A stretch of DNA of 64,000 nucleotides from Pseudomonas putida (GTDB lineage Bacteria; Pseudomonadota; Gammaproteobacteria; Pseudomonadales; Pseudomonadaceae), in assembly GCF_001941965.1 (NCBI RefSeq), contig NZ_MKZO01000021.1, positions 1 to 64,000 on the forward strand. The letters are read 5' to 3'. The position numbers and the translations under genes are program-made. Positions 1-6,986 of the stretch are shown piece after piece. Below the pieces are notes generated by a model. The model was given only the letters and a program-made list of their open reading frames with translations, ran no database searches and had not been told where the DNA came from. The stretch's first letter is position 1. Each line of letters starts with the position of its first letter.

Positions 1-206
1 CCAGCTTCTTCATGCGATACAACCGAGTCAGGCTCCACAGCCACAACAATTACTTGTCGCCGATAGCTATGGAGCAGCAGGCGGCCTGATCACCGTAATC
101 GGTGTCCGGAAAAACTTGACCAGAACAGCTTGCCAGCGATGAGGCCGGCACAGACCACGCAAATCCCCTAGAATGCCGGCTGCCCTCCCCCAGCCAAGGC
201 CCCCGC
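1..206. other. Left-edge region without a confident gene
   Basis: A plus-strand frame is open from base 2 to a TGA at 140-142, but its third-codon positions are AT-rich, unlike the neighbours, and it ends inside a REP remnant. On the minus strand a short stretch from about base 48 leftwards is also open. Either could be the end of a gene lying outside the window. A single REP core sits at about 128-147, so the last part of this stretch is intergenic. Confidence 0.3.
128..147 (+). repeat. Single REP core
   Basis: The sequence GCTTGCCAGCGATGAGGCC matches the right arm of the REP pairs found throughout the window. No partner lies in the opposite orientation nearby, so this is a solitary or decayed copy. 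Confidence 0.6.
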
Positions 207-764
207 ATGCTGCAGATCCGCCCGATGACCGCCGCCGACTTCGACCGTTTCTGGCCCACCTTCCAGGCCATCGTCGCGGCCCGGGAAACCTACGCCTACG
301 ACCCGGCCATGACCCAGGAACAGGCCCGCCATCTCTGGCTCGACCTCCCCGTGCACACGATGGTTGCCGAAGAAAACGGCGAGATCCTCGGCGCCTACTA
401 CCTCAAGGCCAACGCCGCCGGCCCCGGCAGCCATGTCGGCAACTGCGGCTACATGGTCAGCGAAAATGCCCGCGGTCGCGGCATCGCCCGGCAGATGTGC
501 GAACACTCCCAGCAACTGGCCCGCGCCTCGGGCTTTCTCGCCCTGCAATTCAACTCGGTGGTGTCGACCAACGAAGTAGCCGTCGCCCTCTGGACCAAGC
601 TCGGCTTCGAGACGGTCGGGCGCCTGCCCAAGGCCTACCGCCACGCCCGCGTGGGCCTGGTCGACTGCCTGGTGATGTACAAGTGGCTGGGCGAGCCCGA
701 GCAGCCGAAACTGATCGGCCGCAAGAATATCGAAGCCGTGGTCTCGCGGCGTCGCGGTCGCTGA
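207..764 (+). CDS. GNAT family N-acetyltransferase
   Basis: A 185-residue protein with the GNAT fold pattern: an N-terminal MLQIRPMTAADFD strand-helix start and the acetyl-CoA pyrophosphate loop RGRGIA at about residues 89-94, preceded by a hydrophobic GNCGYMV strand. A later ALWTKLGFETVGRLP segment is the usual C-terminal GNAT motif B. It should transfer an acetyl group from acetyl-CoA to an amine in the cytoplasm; the substrate cannot be read from sequence. Its TGA overlaps the ATG of the next gene (ATGA), so it is probably co-translated with the two LysR genes downstream. Length is normal for the family. Confidence 0.85.
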   Translation: MLQIRPMTAADFDRFWPTFQAIVAARETYAYDPAMTQEQARHLWLDLPVHTMVAEENGEILGAYYLKANAAGPGSHVGNCGYMVSENARGRGIARQMCEHSQQLARASGFLALQFNSVVSTNEVAVALWTKLGFETVGRLPKAYRHARVGLVDCLVMYKWLGEPEQPKLIGRKNIEAVVSRRRGR

Positions 765-1672
765 TGGAACACCGCCATCTGCGTGACGCCTTCGCCGGCC
801 TGCCGCTGTTCTTCGCCGTCGCCGAGGAGCGCAGCTTCACCAGGGCCGCCGCACGCCTCGGCCTGTCGCAGACCGCCGTCAGCCATGGCATCCGCAACCT
901 TGAAGCGCGCCTGGGCGTACGTCTGCTGTCGCGCAACTCGCGCAGCGTGGTGCCGACCGAAGCCGGCGAGCGCCTGCTGCTGCAGGTGGCGCCGCAGATG
1001 GCGCAGATCGACGCCGAACTCCAGGCCCTCGACGAACTGCGCGATACACCCACCGGCAGCATCCGCATCACCGCCTCGGACCACGCCGTGCAATCGGTGC
1101 TGATGGGCAAGCTCAAGCGCTTCCTGCCGCACTACCCGGGAATCAAGGTGGAGATCTCCATCGACAACGCCCTGGTGGACATTGCCGCCGAGCGCTTCGA
1201 TGCCGGGGTGCGCCTGGGCGAATCCCTGGCCCAGGACATGATCGCCGTACGCATCGCCCCGGACCTGCGCTTCGCCCTGGTCGCGACCAGGGCCTACCTC
1301 GCCCGGCATCCCGCTCCTGAGCATCCGCAGGACCTGACCCGGCACAACTGCATCAATATCCGCCTGTCCACCCATGGCAACCTCTGGGCCTGGGAATTCG
1401 AACGCGATGGCAAGGAACTGGCGGTGCGGGTTGATGGCCAACTCACCTTCAACCGCGCCACCGACTGCGTCGAAGCGGCGGTGGCCGGCCTCGGCCTGGC
1501 CTACGTACCGGAGGAGATGGCCGATCCCTGGCTGCGCTCCGGCCACCTGGTGCGCCTGCTGGAAGACTGGTGCCCGGCGTGGCCGGGCCTGCACCTCTAC
1601 TACCCAAGCCGGCGCCAGCCATCGGGGGCCATGAGCCTGCTGATCGCCGCCCTGCGCCTGGAGACCGACTGA
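764..1672 (+). CDS. LysR-family transcriptional regulator (first of a tandem pair)
   Basis: A 302-residue LysR protein. The start chosen is the ATG overlapping the acetyltransferase stop; it puts the winged helix-turn-helix (SFTRAAARLGLSQTAVSHGI) at about residues 22-41 as usual. The C-terminal part is the effector-binding domain, with the HNCINIR and GLAYVPEEMA motifs typical of the PA-type CrgA/AaeR-like LysR branch. Its own stop overlaps the start of a close paralogue, and the two share many motifs (TASDHA, DFGVRLG/DAGVRLG, GNLWAWE/GNLYAWE). Duplication followed by divergence is inferred. The target is unknown; autoregulation or control of the acetyltransferase is possible. Confidence 0.9.
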   Translation: MEHRHLRDAFAGLPLFFAVAEERSFTRAAARLGLSQTAVSHGIRNLEARLGVRLLSRNSRSVVPTEAGERLLLQVAPQMAQIDAELQALDELRDTPTGSIRITASDHAVQSVLMGKLKRFLPHYPGIKVEISIDNALVDIAAERFDAGVRLGESLAQDMIAVRIAPDLRFALVATRAYLARHPAPEHPQDLTRHNCINIRLSTHGNLWAWEFERDGKELAVRVDGQLTFNRATDCVEAAVAGLGLAYVPEEMADPWLRSGHLVRLLEDWCPAWPGLHLYYPSRRQPSGAMSLLIAALRLETD

Positions 1673-2562
1673 TGGCCCGGGAACGTTACGGTGAACTGCT
1701 CGCCCTGCTGGCCGTGGCCCGCGAACGCAACTTCACCCGGGCGGCGGCGCAACTGGGCATGTCCCAGTCGATGCTCAGCTACACCATCCGCGAGATGGAA
1801 AAGCGCCTGGACATCCGCCTGCTCACCCGCACCACCCGCAGCGTGTCCCTGACCGAAGCCGGCGAGCGCCTTCTTGAGGCGGTAGGCCCGCGTCTGGCGA
1901 ACATCGCCGAAGAACTGCGCGCAGTCAGCGAGCTGGGCGACAGCCCCGGTGGCACCCTGCGTTTCACCGCCAGCGACCACGCCATCGACACCCTGCTCTG
2001 GCCGAAACTGGCACCCCTGCTGCAACGCTACCCGCGCCTGCAGGTAGAGATGCATTCGGACTACGCCTTCACCGATATCGTCCAGGGCCGCTATGACTTC
2101 GGCGTACGCCTCGGGGACGGTCTGGCGAAGGATATCCAGGCGGTGCGCATCGGTCCGGACTTCCGCCTGGCCATCGTTGCTGCACCGGCTTACCTGGCCG
2201 AGCGCGGGGTGGCGCTGACCCCGGAAGAGCTGATGAACCACGACTGCATCAACCTGCGCCTGCCAACCATGGGCAACCTGTACGCCTGGGAACTGAAACG
2301 GGGCGAGCGGGAGCTGAACGTGCGGGTCAACGGGCGGCTGGTGTTCAACGGGATCTACCAGGTGATGAATGCAGCGCTGGATGGGCACGGGCTGGCCTAT
2401 GTGCCCGAGGGCATGGCCCGCCCGCACCTCGACAGCGGGCGGCTGCTGCCGGTACTGGAAGACTGGTGGCGGGAGTTTCCGGGGTTTCATCTGTACTACT
2501 CCAACCAGCGCGAGGTGTCGCGGGCGATGTGCCTGGTGATCGATGAACTGCGCCTGACCTGA
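1672..2562 (+). CDS. LysR-family transcriptional regulator (second of a tandem pair)
   Basis: A 296-residue LysR protein beginning at the ATG that overlaps the stop of the preceding LysR gene. The helix-turn-helix (NFTRAAAQLGMSQSMLSYTI) lies at about residues 19-38, followed by a full substrate-binding-type effector domain ending in VIDELRLT. It is paralogous to the upstream gene throughout. Two LysR proteins translated from one message could form heteromers, which is inference. Only 9 bases separate its stop from that of the convergent next gene, with no terminator hairpin visible. Confidence 0.9.
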   Translation: MARERYGELLALLAVARERNFTRAAAQLGMSQSMLSYTIREMEKRLDIRLLTRTTRSVSLTEAGERLLEAVGPRLANIAEELRAVSELGDSPGGTLRFTASDHAIDTLLWPKLAPLLQRYPRLQVEMHSDYAFTDIVQGRYDFGVRLGDGLAKDIQAVRIGPDFRLAIVAAPAYLAERGVALTPEELMNHDCINLRLPTMGNLYAWELKRGERELNVRVNGRLVFNGIYQVMNAALDGHGLAYVPEGMARPHLDSGRLLPVLEDWWREFPGFHLYYSNQREVSRAMCLVIDELRLT

Positions 2563-2571
2563 GCACCAGGT

Positions 2572-2991
2572 TCAGGCCGTCGTGTCGACCCGACCCACCG
2601 AAACCCCCGGGGCCTGGCTCATCAACTGGATCAATTGCGCATGCAGGGCGAGCAGTTGCGCATTGGCGGCCGAGACAGTAGTGCGCTGGGCAGACAACGC
2701 CGCCGAGGCAGAGGGATTTTCCGCCGCCTCGGCGGCAAGCCGATCAAGCTTCTGCTGCTCTTGCTGCAAGCGTTTTTGCGCCTCCTGGATCAGTTCCCGA
2801 GTACGCCGCAGGAGATCCTGCTGGTTTTCCTTGCCCTGTTCCAGCGCAAACAGGGTTCCCATGGCATCCGATCCTTGTCTATCGAGCTCGGAAGCCTCCT
2901 TGTCCAGCGGCTTCATCGGGGTCTGCATCCGAAGCACTGCTTTGTCGGTGTTCGCCTGTAGCCCCGTCACCCGCACTACCAAATCAGCCAT
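2572..2991 (-). CDS. Hypothetical coiled-coil protein
   Basis: A 139-residue soluble protein without a recognised family. The ATG at 2991 is chosen because GGAGG lies six bases upstream; a longer TTG start (3009) has no such site. Residues from about 40 to 90 are rich in Glu, Gln, Arg and Leu (QGKENQQDLLRRTRELIQEA and onward) and look like a coiled coil; the tail is Ala/Ser/Gln-rich. No signal peptide or membrane segment is seen. It is monocistronic between two convergent or separate units. Confidence 0.7.
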   Translation of the reverse strand: MADLVVRVTGLQANTDKAVLRMQTPMKPLDKEASELDRQGSDAMGTLFALEQGKENQQDLLRRTRELIQEAQKRLQQEQQKLDRLAAEAAENPSASAALSAQRTTVSAANAQLLALHAQLIQLMSQAPGVSVGRVDTTA

Positions 2992-3087
2992 GTTTTCCTC
3001 CACTCGCAATAGCTGTTGAATTCAGGTCAGGCTAACAGGCCAGTCTTCGGCGATTCGTTCTCCCCAGAAATGGACCGGCACACGCGT

Positions 3088-4353
3088 CTACCCCAGATCA
3101 CTCACCACGCGCCCAATCCCCTCGACCACCTGCCTCGCGCCTTGCTGGATCTCCAGCATGGTGCTGCCGGCCTGCTCGGCCAGGGCCTGAACCTGGTCGG
3201 TGTGGGCACGGCTGGACTCGATGCCGCGGGTCGCGGCATCGGTCAGGGTGCGGTTCTGCTTGACCACATCGAAGATTTCCGCGGTCGCCTCGGTGGTACG
3301 TGCGGCCAACCGGCGGACCTCATCGGCCACTACCGCAAAGCCCCTGCCCTGTCCGCCAGCACGCGCCGCCTCGATCGCCGCATTGAGCGCCAGCAGGTTG
3401 GTCTGGGTGGCGATCGCACCAATGGTCTCGACGATCGACGCGATCAGCCGCGACTGGTTTTCCAGAGCGCCCATGCTCTCGGTCAATGCCTGCATTTGAC
3501 CGGCGATATCGCGCATCGCCGTGGCCGCTTCACCGACCACGCCCATGCCACGCCGCGCGTGTTGGTCGGTGACCCGGGCGACATCAAAGGCCAGCCCGGC
3601 GGCCTGCTTGACCAGATCGGCCTTCTCGACCTGCGCCGTGACGGTGTTGGCGAACTTGGCGACCTTGTAGACCTTGCCGGACGCATCCTTGATCGGGTTG
3701 TAGGTCGCCTCCAGCCAAACCACCTCACCGCGGCTGTCCAGGCGCTGGAACCGTCCCGCGATGAACTGGCCGCGCTTGAGCGCCCGCCAGAACTCGGTGT
3801 ACTCCAGCGAAGCGGCGTCCTCGGCCCGACAAAACATCCGGTGATGCTTGCCCAGGATCGAGGTAAGGCCGTAGCCCATGGCCTGCAGGAAAGGGTCGTT
3901 GGCATCCAGCACGGTGCCCTCAAGGTTGAACTGAATGATCGCCGTCGAACGGTTCAGGGCCTGGAACATCTCCAGCCCGTCCCGCTCCTGGCGGCTTGGC
4001 ACCGGCCAGGCAGAGCCGTAGCCCCGGCAACCGCCATGGCCATCGCACAGCCAGTACAGGCCCAGCATCACCGAACGCCCATCGGTCCCGCGGCAGCGCC
4101 AGCGGGTGGCGGTCTGCGGCTGCGCCGACCACTCGGCGCCAGGCTCCAGCAACTCGCCCGGACGCATGCCGAGCAGCCGCGTCGAGGGGCGCCCGAGGGC
4201 CTCGGCGCACACCTGGTTGACCGCACAGATCTGCCCTCGCTCATCCAGGGCGATACTGGCCAGGCCCTGTCCGAGACAGGCGAGCGATCCCTGAAGCGCT
4301 TGCAACTCCTGCTGGCAGGCCCGCAGGTCCTGCTGGCAACGACGGTTGAACAT
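3088..4353 (-). CDS. Soluble PAS-PAS methyl-accepting chemotaxis protein, BdlA-like
   Basis: A 421-residue protein with two PAS-like regions (about 28-120 and 130-245) and a C-terminal MCP signalling domain (about 255-421). The MCP hairpin tip is readable at about 310-345 ([18 protein letters not shown], then [15 protein letters not shown]). There is no transmembrane segment, and the size matches BdlA, the Pseudomonas aeruginosa biofilm-dispersal protein (two PAS plus MCP). The ATG at 4353 is preferred over 4365 because GGAG lies just upstream. It follows the diguanylate cyclase gene with a 12-base gap, so the two are probably one operon; a PAS sensor reading redox or nutrient state and linked to cyclic-di-GMP is the inference. 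Confidence 0.85.
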   Translation of the reverse strand: MFNRRCQQDLRACQQELQALQGSLACLGQGLASIALDERGQICAVNQVCAEALGRPSTRLLGMRPGELLEPGAEWSAQPQTATRWRCRGTDGRSVMLGLYWLCDGHGGCRGYGSAWPVPSRQERDGLEMFQALNRSTAIIQFNLEGTVLDANDPFLQAMGYGLTSILGKHHRMFCRAEDAASLEYTEFWRALKRGQFIAGRFQRLDSRGEVVWLEATYNPIKDASGKVYKVAKFANTVTAQVEKADLVKQAAGLAFDVARVTDQHARRGMGVVGEAATAMRDIAGQMQALTESMGALENQSRLIASIVETIGAIATQTNLLALNAAIEAARAGGQGRGFAVVADEVRRLAARTTEATAEIFDVVKQNRTLTDAATRGIESSRAHTDQVQALAEQAGSTMLEIQQGARQVVEGIGRVVSDLG

Positions 4354-4365
4354 GGCTGACTCCAT

Positions 4366-5421
4366 TTACTGACGGGAATGACTGTCCCGGGTGCCCGGAT
4401 GCACCCTGTTCTTGCCGGCGCGCTTGGCCTTGTACAGGTTGCGATCGGCATGAATGAGAATCTCGGAAAGGTCCTGGTCCCGGGCAAAGGGCACCAGGCC
4501 GGCGCTGAAGGTGAACGGCACCGGTGCTCCGCGACACTCGCGCACGCCTTCCAGCAACTGCTGCGCCAATGCCCGGGCCTTGCGCGGGTCACGGGCATCG
4601 ATGATGACGCCGAACTCCTCGCCGCCCAGTCGTCCCACGCAATGCCCGACGGCCATGGCCTTCAGCCGATCGGCCAGCATCCGCAGGACGTCATCGCCGA
4701 CAGCATGGCCGAAGCGGTCGTTGATGCTCTTGAAGTCGTCCACATCGATCATCATGAAAAACCCGCCGGTGCCCGACGCGACGCAGCGTTCCAGGCGCGC
4801 CATCAGCGCCCGACGGTTGTATAGCGAGGTGAGGTCGTCGGTCTCCGACAAGGTGCGGTAGTGCCGCTCGATATCCAGGGTGTTCTTCAGGGCCCGGATA
4901 TAGGTGCGGCTGTTGATCCAGCCCAGGCTGATGGAGCACACCACGAACAGGCCCAGGAAATACAGGTCGTCGGGTTCACCGTTCACATAGGGGCCGATCA
5001 CGATCCAGGTCAGCACCGCCACGACCAGGTAATCCCAGGCCCCGCGAATCAGCAGCGATGCACCGACGACCGCCAGCACCGTCAGCGGCAGGGAGAAGCG
5101 CTGATGCAACAGCGGGTATTCGATGAAGATCAGCTTGAAGCCGACCATCACCACCAGCACGAAGGCCAGCCCGGAGAAGCGCCAGATCCGGTCGGACGCG
5201 GTAAAGGTCTGCAACAGGGCCAGCGCCCCGGAAACCAGCAGCGGCCCCCAGGCGGCCGGGCCGGCTGCCCGCTCGAACAGCACCACATGGATCAGCATCC
5301 AGGTGGCCAGCACCAGCATCTGGGCAGCGATAACGCCTTCGCGAAGCAGCAGCCGGATGCGCTGTCCCTGACTAGCCGACACGTCCGGCGCCTGGCTTGA
5401 ACACTTCGGTTTCCTTGACAT
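4366..5421 (-). CDS. Membrane-bound diguanylate cyclase (GGDEF)
   Basis: A 351-residue protein with about six hydrophobic segments in residues 30-175 and a GGDEF domain in 190-340. The start motif DDLTSLYNRR (195-204), metal-binding DVDDFKSIND and the signature GGEEF (266-270) are intact, so it should make cyclic-di-GMP from two GTP. The inhibitory I-site is absent: the RxxD position upstream of GGEEF reads AVGH, so product feedback by the usual route is not expected. The start lies 50 bases inside the upstream gene, which points to translational coupling. The downstream BdlA-like gene follows after 12 bases. Confidence 0.88.
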   Translation of the reverse strand: MSRKPKCSSQAPDVSASQGQRIRLLLREGVIAAQMLVLATWMLIHVVLFERAAGPAAWGPLLVSGALALLQTFTASDRIWRFSGLAFVLVVMVGFKLIFIEYPLLHQRFSLPLTVLAVVGASLLIRGAWDYLVVAVLTWIVIGPYVNGEPDDLYFLGLFVVCSISLGWINSRTYIRALKNTLDIERHYRTLSETDDLTSLYNRRALMARLERCVASGTGGFFMMIDVDDFKSINDRFGHAVGDDVLRMLADRLKAMAVGHCVGRLGGEEFGVIIDARDPRKARALAQQLLEGVRECRGAPVPFTFSAGLVPFARDQDLSEILIHADRNLYKAKRAGKNRVHPGTRDSHSRQ

Positions 5422-6259
5422 CCGCCCCTAGCTCCATACTGACCCGCGCAACCGCAAAATTGATCGCCATGGTGTGCCTGACCAGCTCGGCAAACATCGG
5501 CCGCATTTCCACCGTGTTACCGCAGCAGCGGAAGTAGCCCTTCGTCTCTCCCTCGCGGACCAGGCGCATGACATGGGTTCGCGACACATACAGGCGCGAC
5601 GACAGCTCGGCATAGGTCGAGACCTTGTAGCCACCATTGGCCGGGCGGTGCCTGAGAGCATCCAGGTACAGCGCCAGCATCGGCAGGTGACCACCATCCT
5701 TGTTCATGATCCACTTGGCACCCGGCAGCAGGCTGTCGAGAAGAATGTCGGCATCGAGGAACTGCACCAGGCCGGTGAAAAACCGCCGCAGCAACGTGGC
5801 CGCGTCATTGGCCCTGCCGTACGCGCCGCCGCCCGGCGTCAGCAGGCAACCAGGCAGCAGATAGGCTTTGATAAGCCGTGCGGCTTCCTCGACGGCGAAG
5901 CGGGTCGGGCGGTAGATACGCAACCGGGCATCTTCGGGATGCACACTCACATGCATGTAGCCGGTGATGATAAAGAACGAGAAATAGGACTCCAGGCTGT
6001 TGCGCGACAGGTACCCTCGCCGCAGACAAAACTCCCTGACCTGGGAAAGCGGCGTCAGTGGATCGCGGTAATGAAACGCAAACAGCGACAGGACCACCAT
6101 GAAGCGGTCGTACTTCAACAGGCTCTTGTAAAAGAATGGTTTGCGCTGGTAGTCATCGAGCATCAACTCCAGATGAAGGGTTATGGCTTCGTCGATTTCA
6201 CCTTTGTAGAAGTCGCCGACGGTGTGTTGCAGACAATCCAGCAGTTCGGCTCGCGTCAT
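5372..6259 (-). CDS. Hypothetical protein with winged-helix-like regions
   Basis: A 295-residue soluble protein of no family I recognise. Two stretches look like winged helix-turn-helix units: about 65-120 (LSQVREFCLRRGYLSRNSLE with a following strand-like RLRIYRPT) and about 212-255 (STYAELSSRLYVSRTHVMRL, then a wing-like KGYFRCCGNTVEM). No signal peptide or membrane helix is present. Its 3' end overlaps the diguanylate cyclase start by 50 bases, so it heads the signalling operon and may regulate it. A MarR-like regulator is the nearest guess. Confidence 0.7.
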   Translation of the reverse strand: MTRAELLDCLQHTVGDFYKGEIDEAITLHLELMLDDYQRKPFFYKSLLKYDRFMVVLSLFAFHYRDPLTPLSQVREFCLRRGYLSRNSLESYFSFFIITGYMHVSVHPEDARLRIYRPTRFAVEEAARLIKAYLLPGCLLTPGGGAYGRANDAATLLRRFFTGLVQFLDADILLDSLLPGAKWIMNKDGGHLPMLALYLDALRHRPANGGYKVSTYAELSSRLYVSRTHVMRLVREGETKGYFRCCGNTVEMRPMFAELVRHTMAINFAVARVSMELGADVKETEVFKPGAGRVG

Positions 6260-6371
6260 CGAATTTCAGGCTACCTGGAATGAATAGCATCATGTGGCCA
6301 TTACCTATCGCTGCCGATTATAAGGACTCCGGTGCCGGGGTTCGGATCACCCCAAAAATGTTTCAGCACGG

Positions 6372-6387
6372 GGGATTGATCAATCCC
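6372..6387. promoter_or_regulatory. Perfect 16-bp palindrome, candidate operator
   Basis: GGGATTGATCAATCCC is its own reverse complement. It lies in the divergent gap between the winged-helix gene (minus) and the molybdenum hydroxylase operon (plus), where a regulator could control either side. It is not an Anr box, whose half-sites are spaced by four bases. Confidence 0.5.
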
Positions 6388-6389
6388 AT

Positions 6390-6443
6390 CGCTAGCACCT
6401 AGCGAAGCGGTCCGGTCATCCTTCATGCATCCCTGTGCTAGCG
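6390..6443. promoter_or_regulatory. Nine-base inverted repeat with 36-base spacing
   Basis: CGCTAGCAC (6390-6398) and GTGCTAGCG (6435-6443) form a perfect inverted repeat ahead of the iorA-like gene. The spacing, between three and four helical turns, would suit two protein dimers or a stem in the leader RNA. Confidence 0.4.
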
Positions 6444-6527
6444 TTTCCCGACGGGCTCACGCACCGAAGCGCACGGCTGCCTATAAAAAGCCCGATCAGA
6501 CAACCGACCGAAAAGACTGGTGATCCC

Positions 6528-6986
6528 ATGGACCTGCGAATCAATCAACAGACCTACCAGGTCGACGCCGATGCGGACACGCCCCTGCTCTGGGTGCTGC
6601 GCGACGACCTCGGCCTGACCGGGACCAAGTACGGCTGCGGCCTGGCCCAGTGCGGCGCCTGCTCGGTGCTGGTGGATGGCAATGTGGTGCGTTCCTGCGT
6701 GACCCCGGTGGCCGGCGTGGTGGGCCGCGAAATCACCACCATCGAGGCCGTCGAGGCCGATGACGTCGGCAAGCGCGTGGTCGAGGCCTGGGTCAAGCAT
6801 CAGGTTGCCCAGTGCGGCTATTGCCAGTCCGGTCAGGTGATGGCCGCCACCGCCCTGCTCAAGCACAACGCCCGCCCCAACGACGGCGAGATCGAAGCGG
6901 CCATGGTCAACCTGTGCCGCTGCGGCACCTACAACGCCATCCGCAGCGCCGTCCACGAAGTGGCCAACAACGAGGGGGCTGCCTGA
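6528..6986 (+). CDS. iorA: [2Fe-2S] subunit of an isoquinoline/aldehyde oxidoreductase-type molybdenum hydroxylase
   Basis: A 152-residue protein with the two iron-sulphur clusters of the xanthine oxidase family: Cys37, 42, 45 and 57 (plant ferredoxin type, GCGLAQCGAC) and Cys96, 99, 130 and 132 (CGYC and CRC). It passes electrons from the molybdenum subunit to the cytochrome. The ATG at 6528 gives the standard MDLRINQQ start; upstream in-frame GTG codons add an unrelated leader. It overlaps the large subunit gene (TGATG). The IorA name rests on the two-subunit arrangement without FAD; the real substrate may be an aldehyde or N-heterocycle. Confidence 0.88.
   Translation: MDLRINQQTYQVDADADTPLLWVLRDDLGLTGTKYGCGLAQCGACSVLVDGNVVRSCVTPVAGVVGREITTIEAVEADDVGKRVVEAWVKHQVAQCGYCQSGQVMAATALLKHNARPNDGEIEAAMVNLCRCGTYNAIRSAVHEVANNEGAA

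Noticed and set aside
3016..4359. Plus-strand frame of about 450 codons opposite the BdlA-like gene
   Set aside because: The minus-strand protein shows an intact MCP hairpin; the plus-strand text has no pattern and no ribosome binding site.
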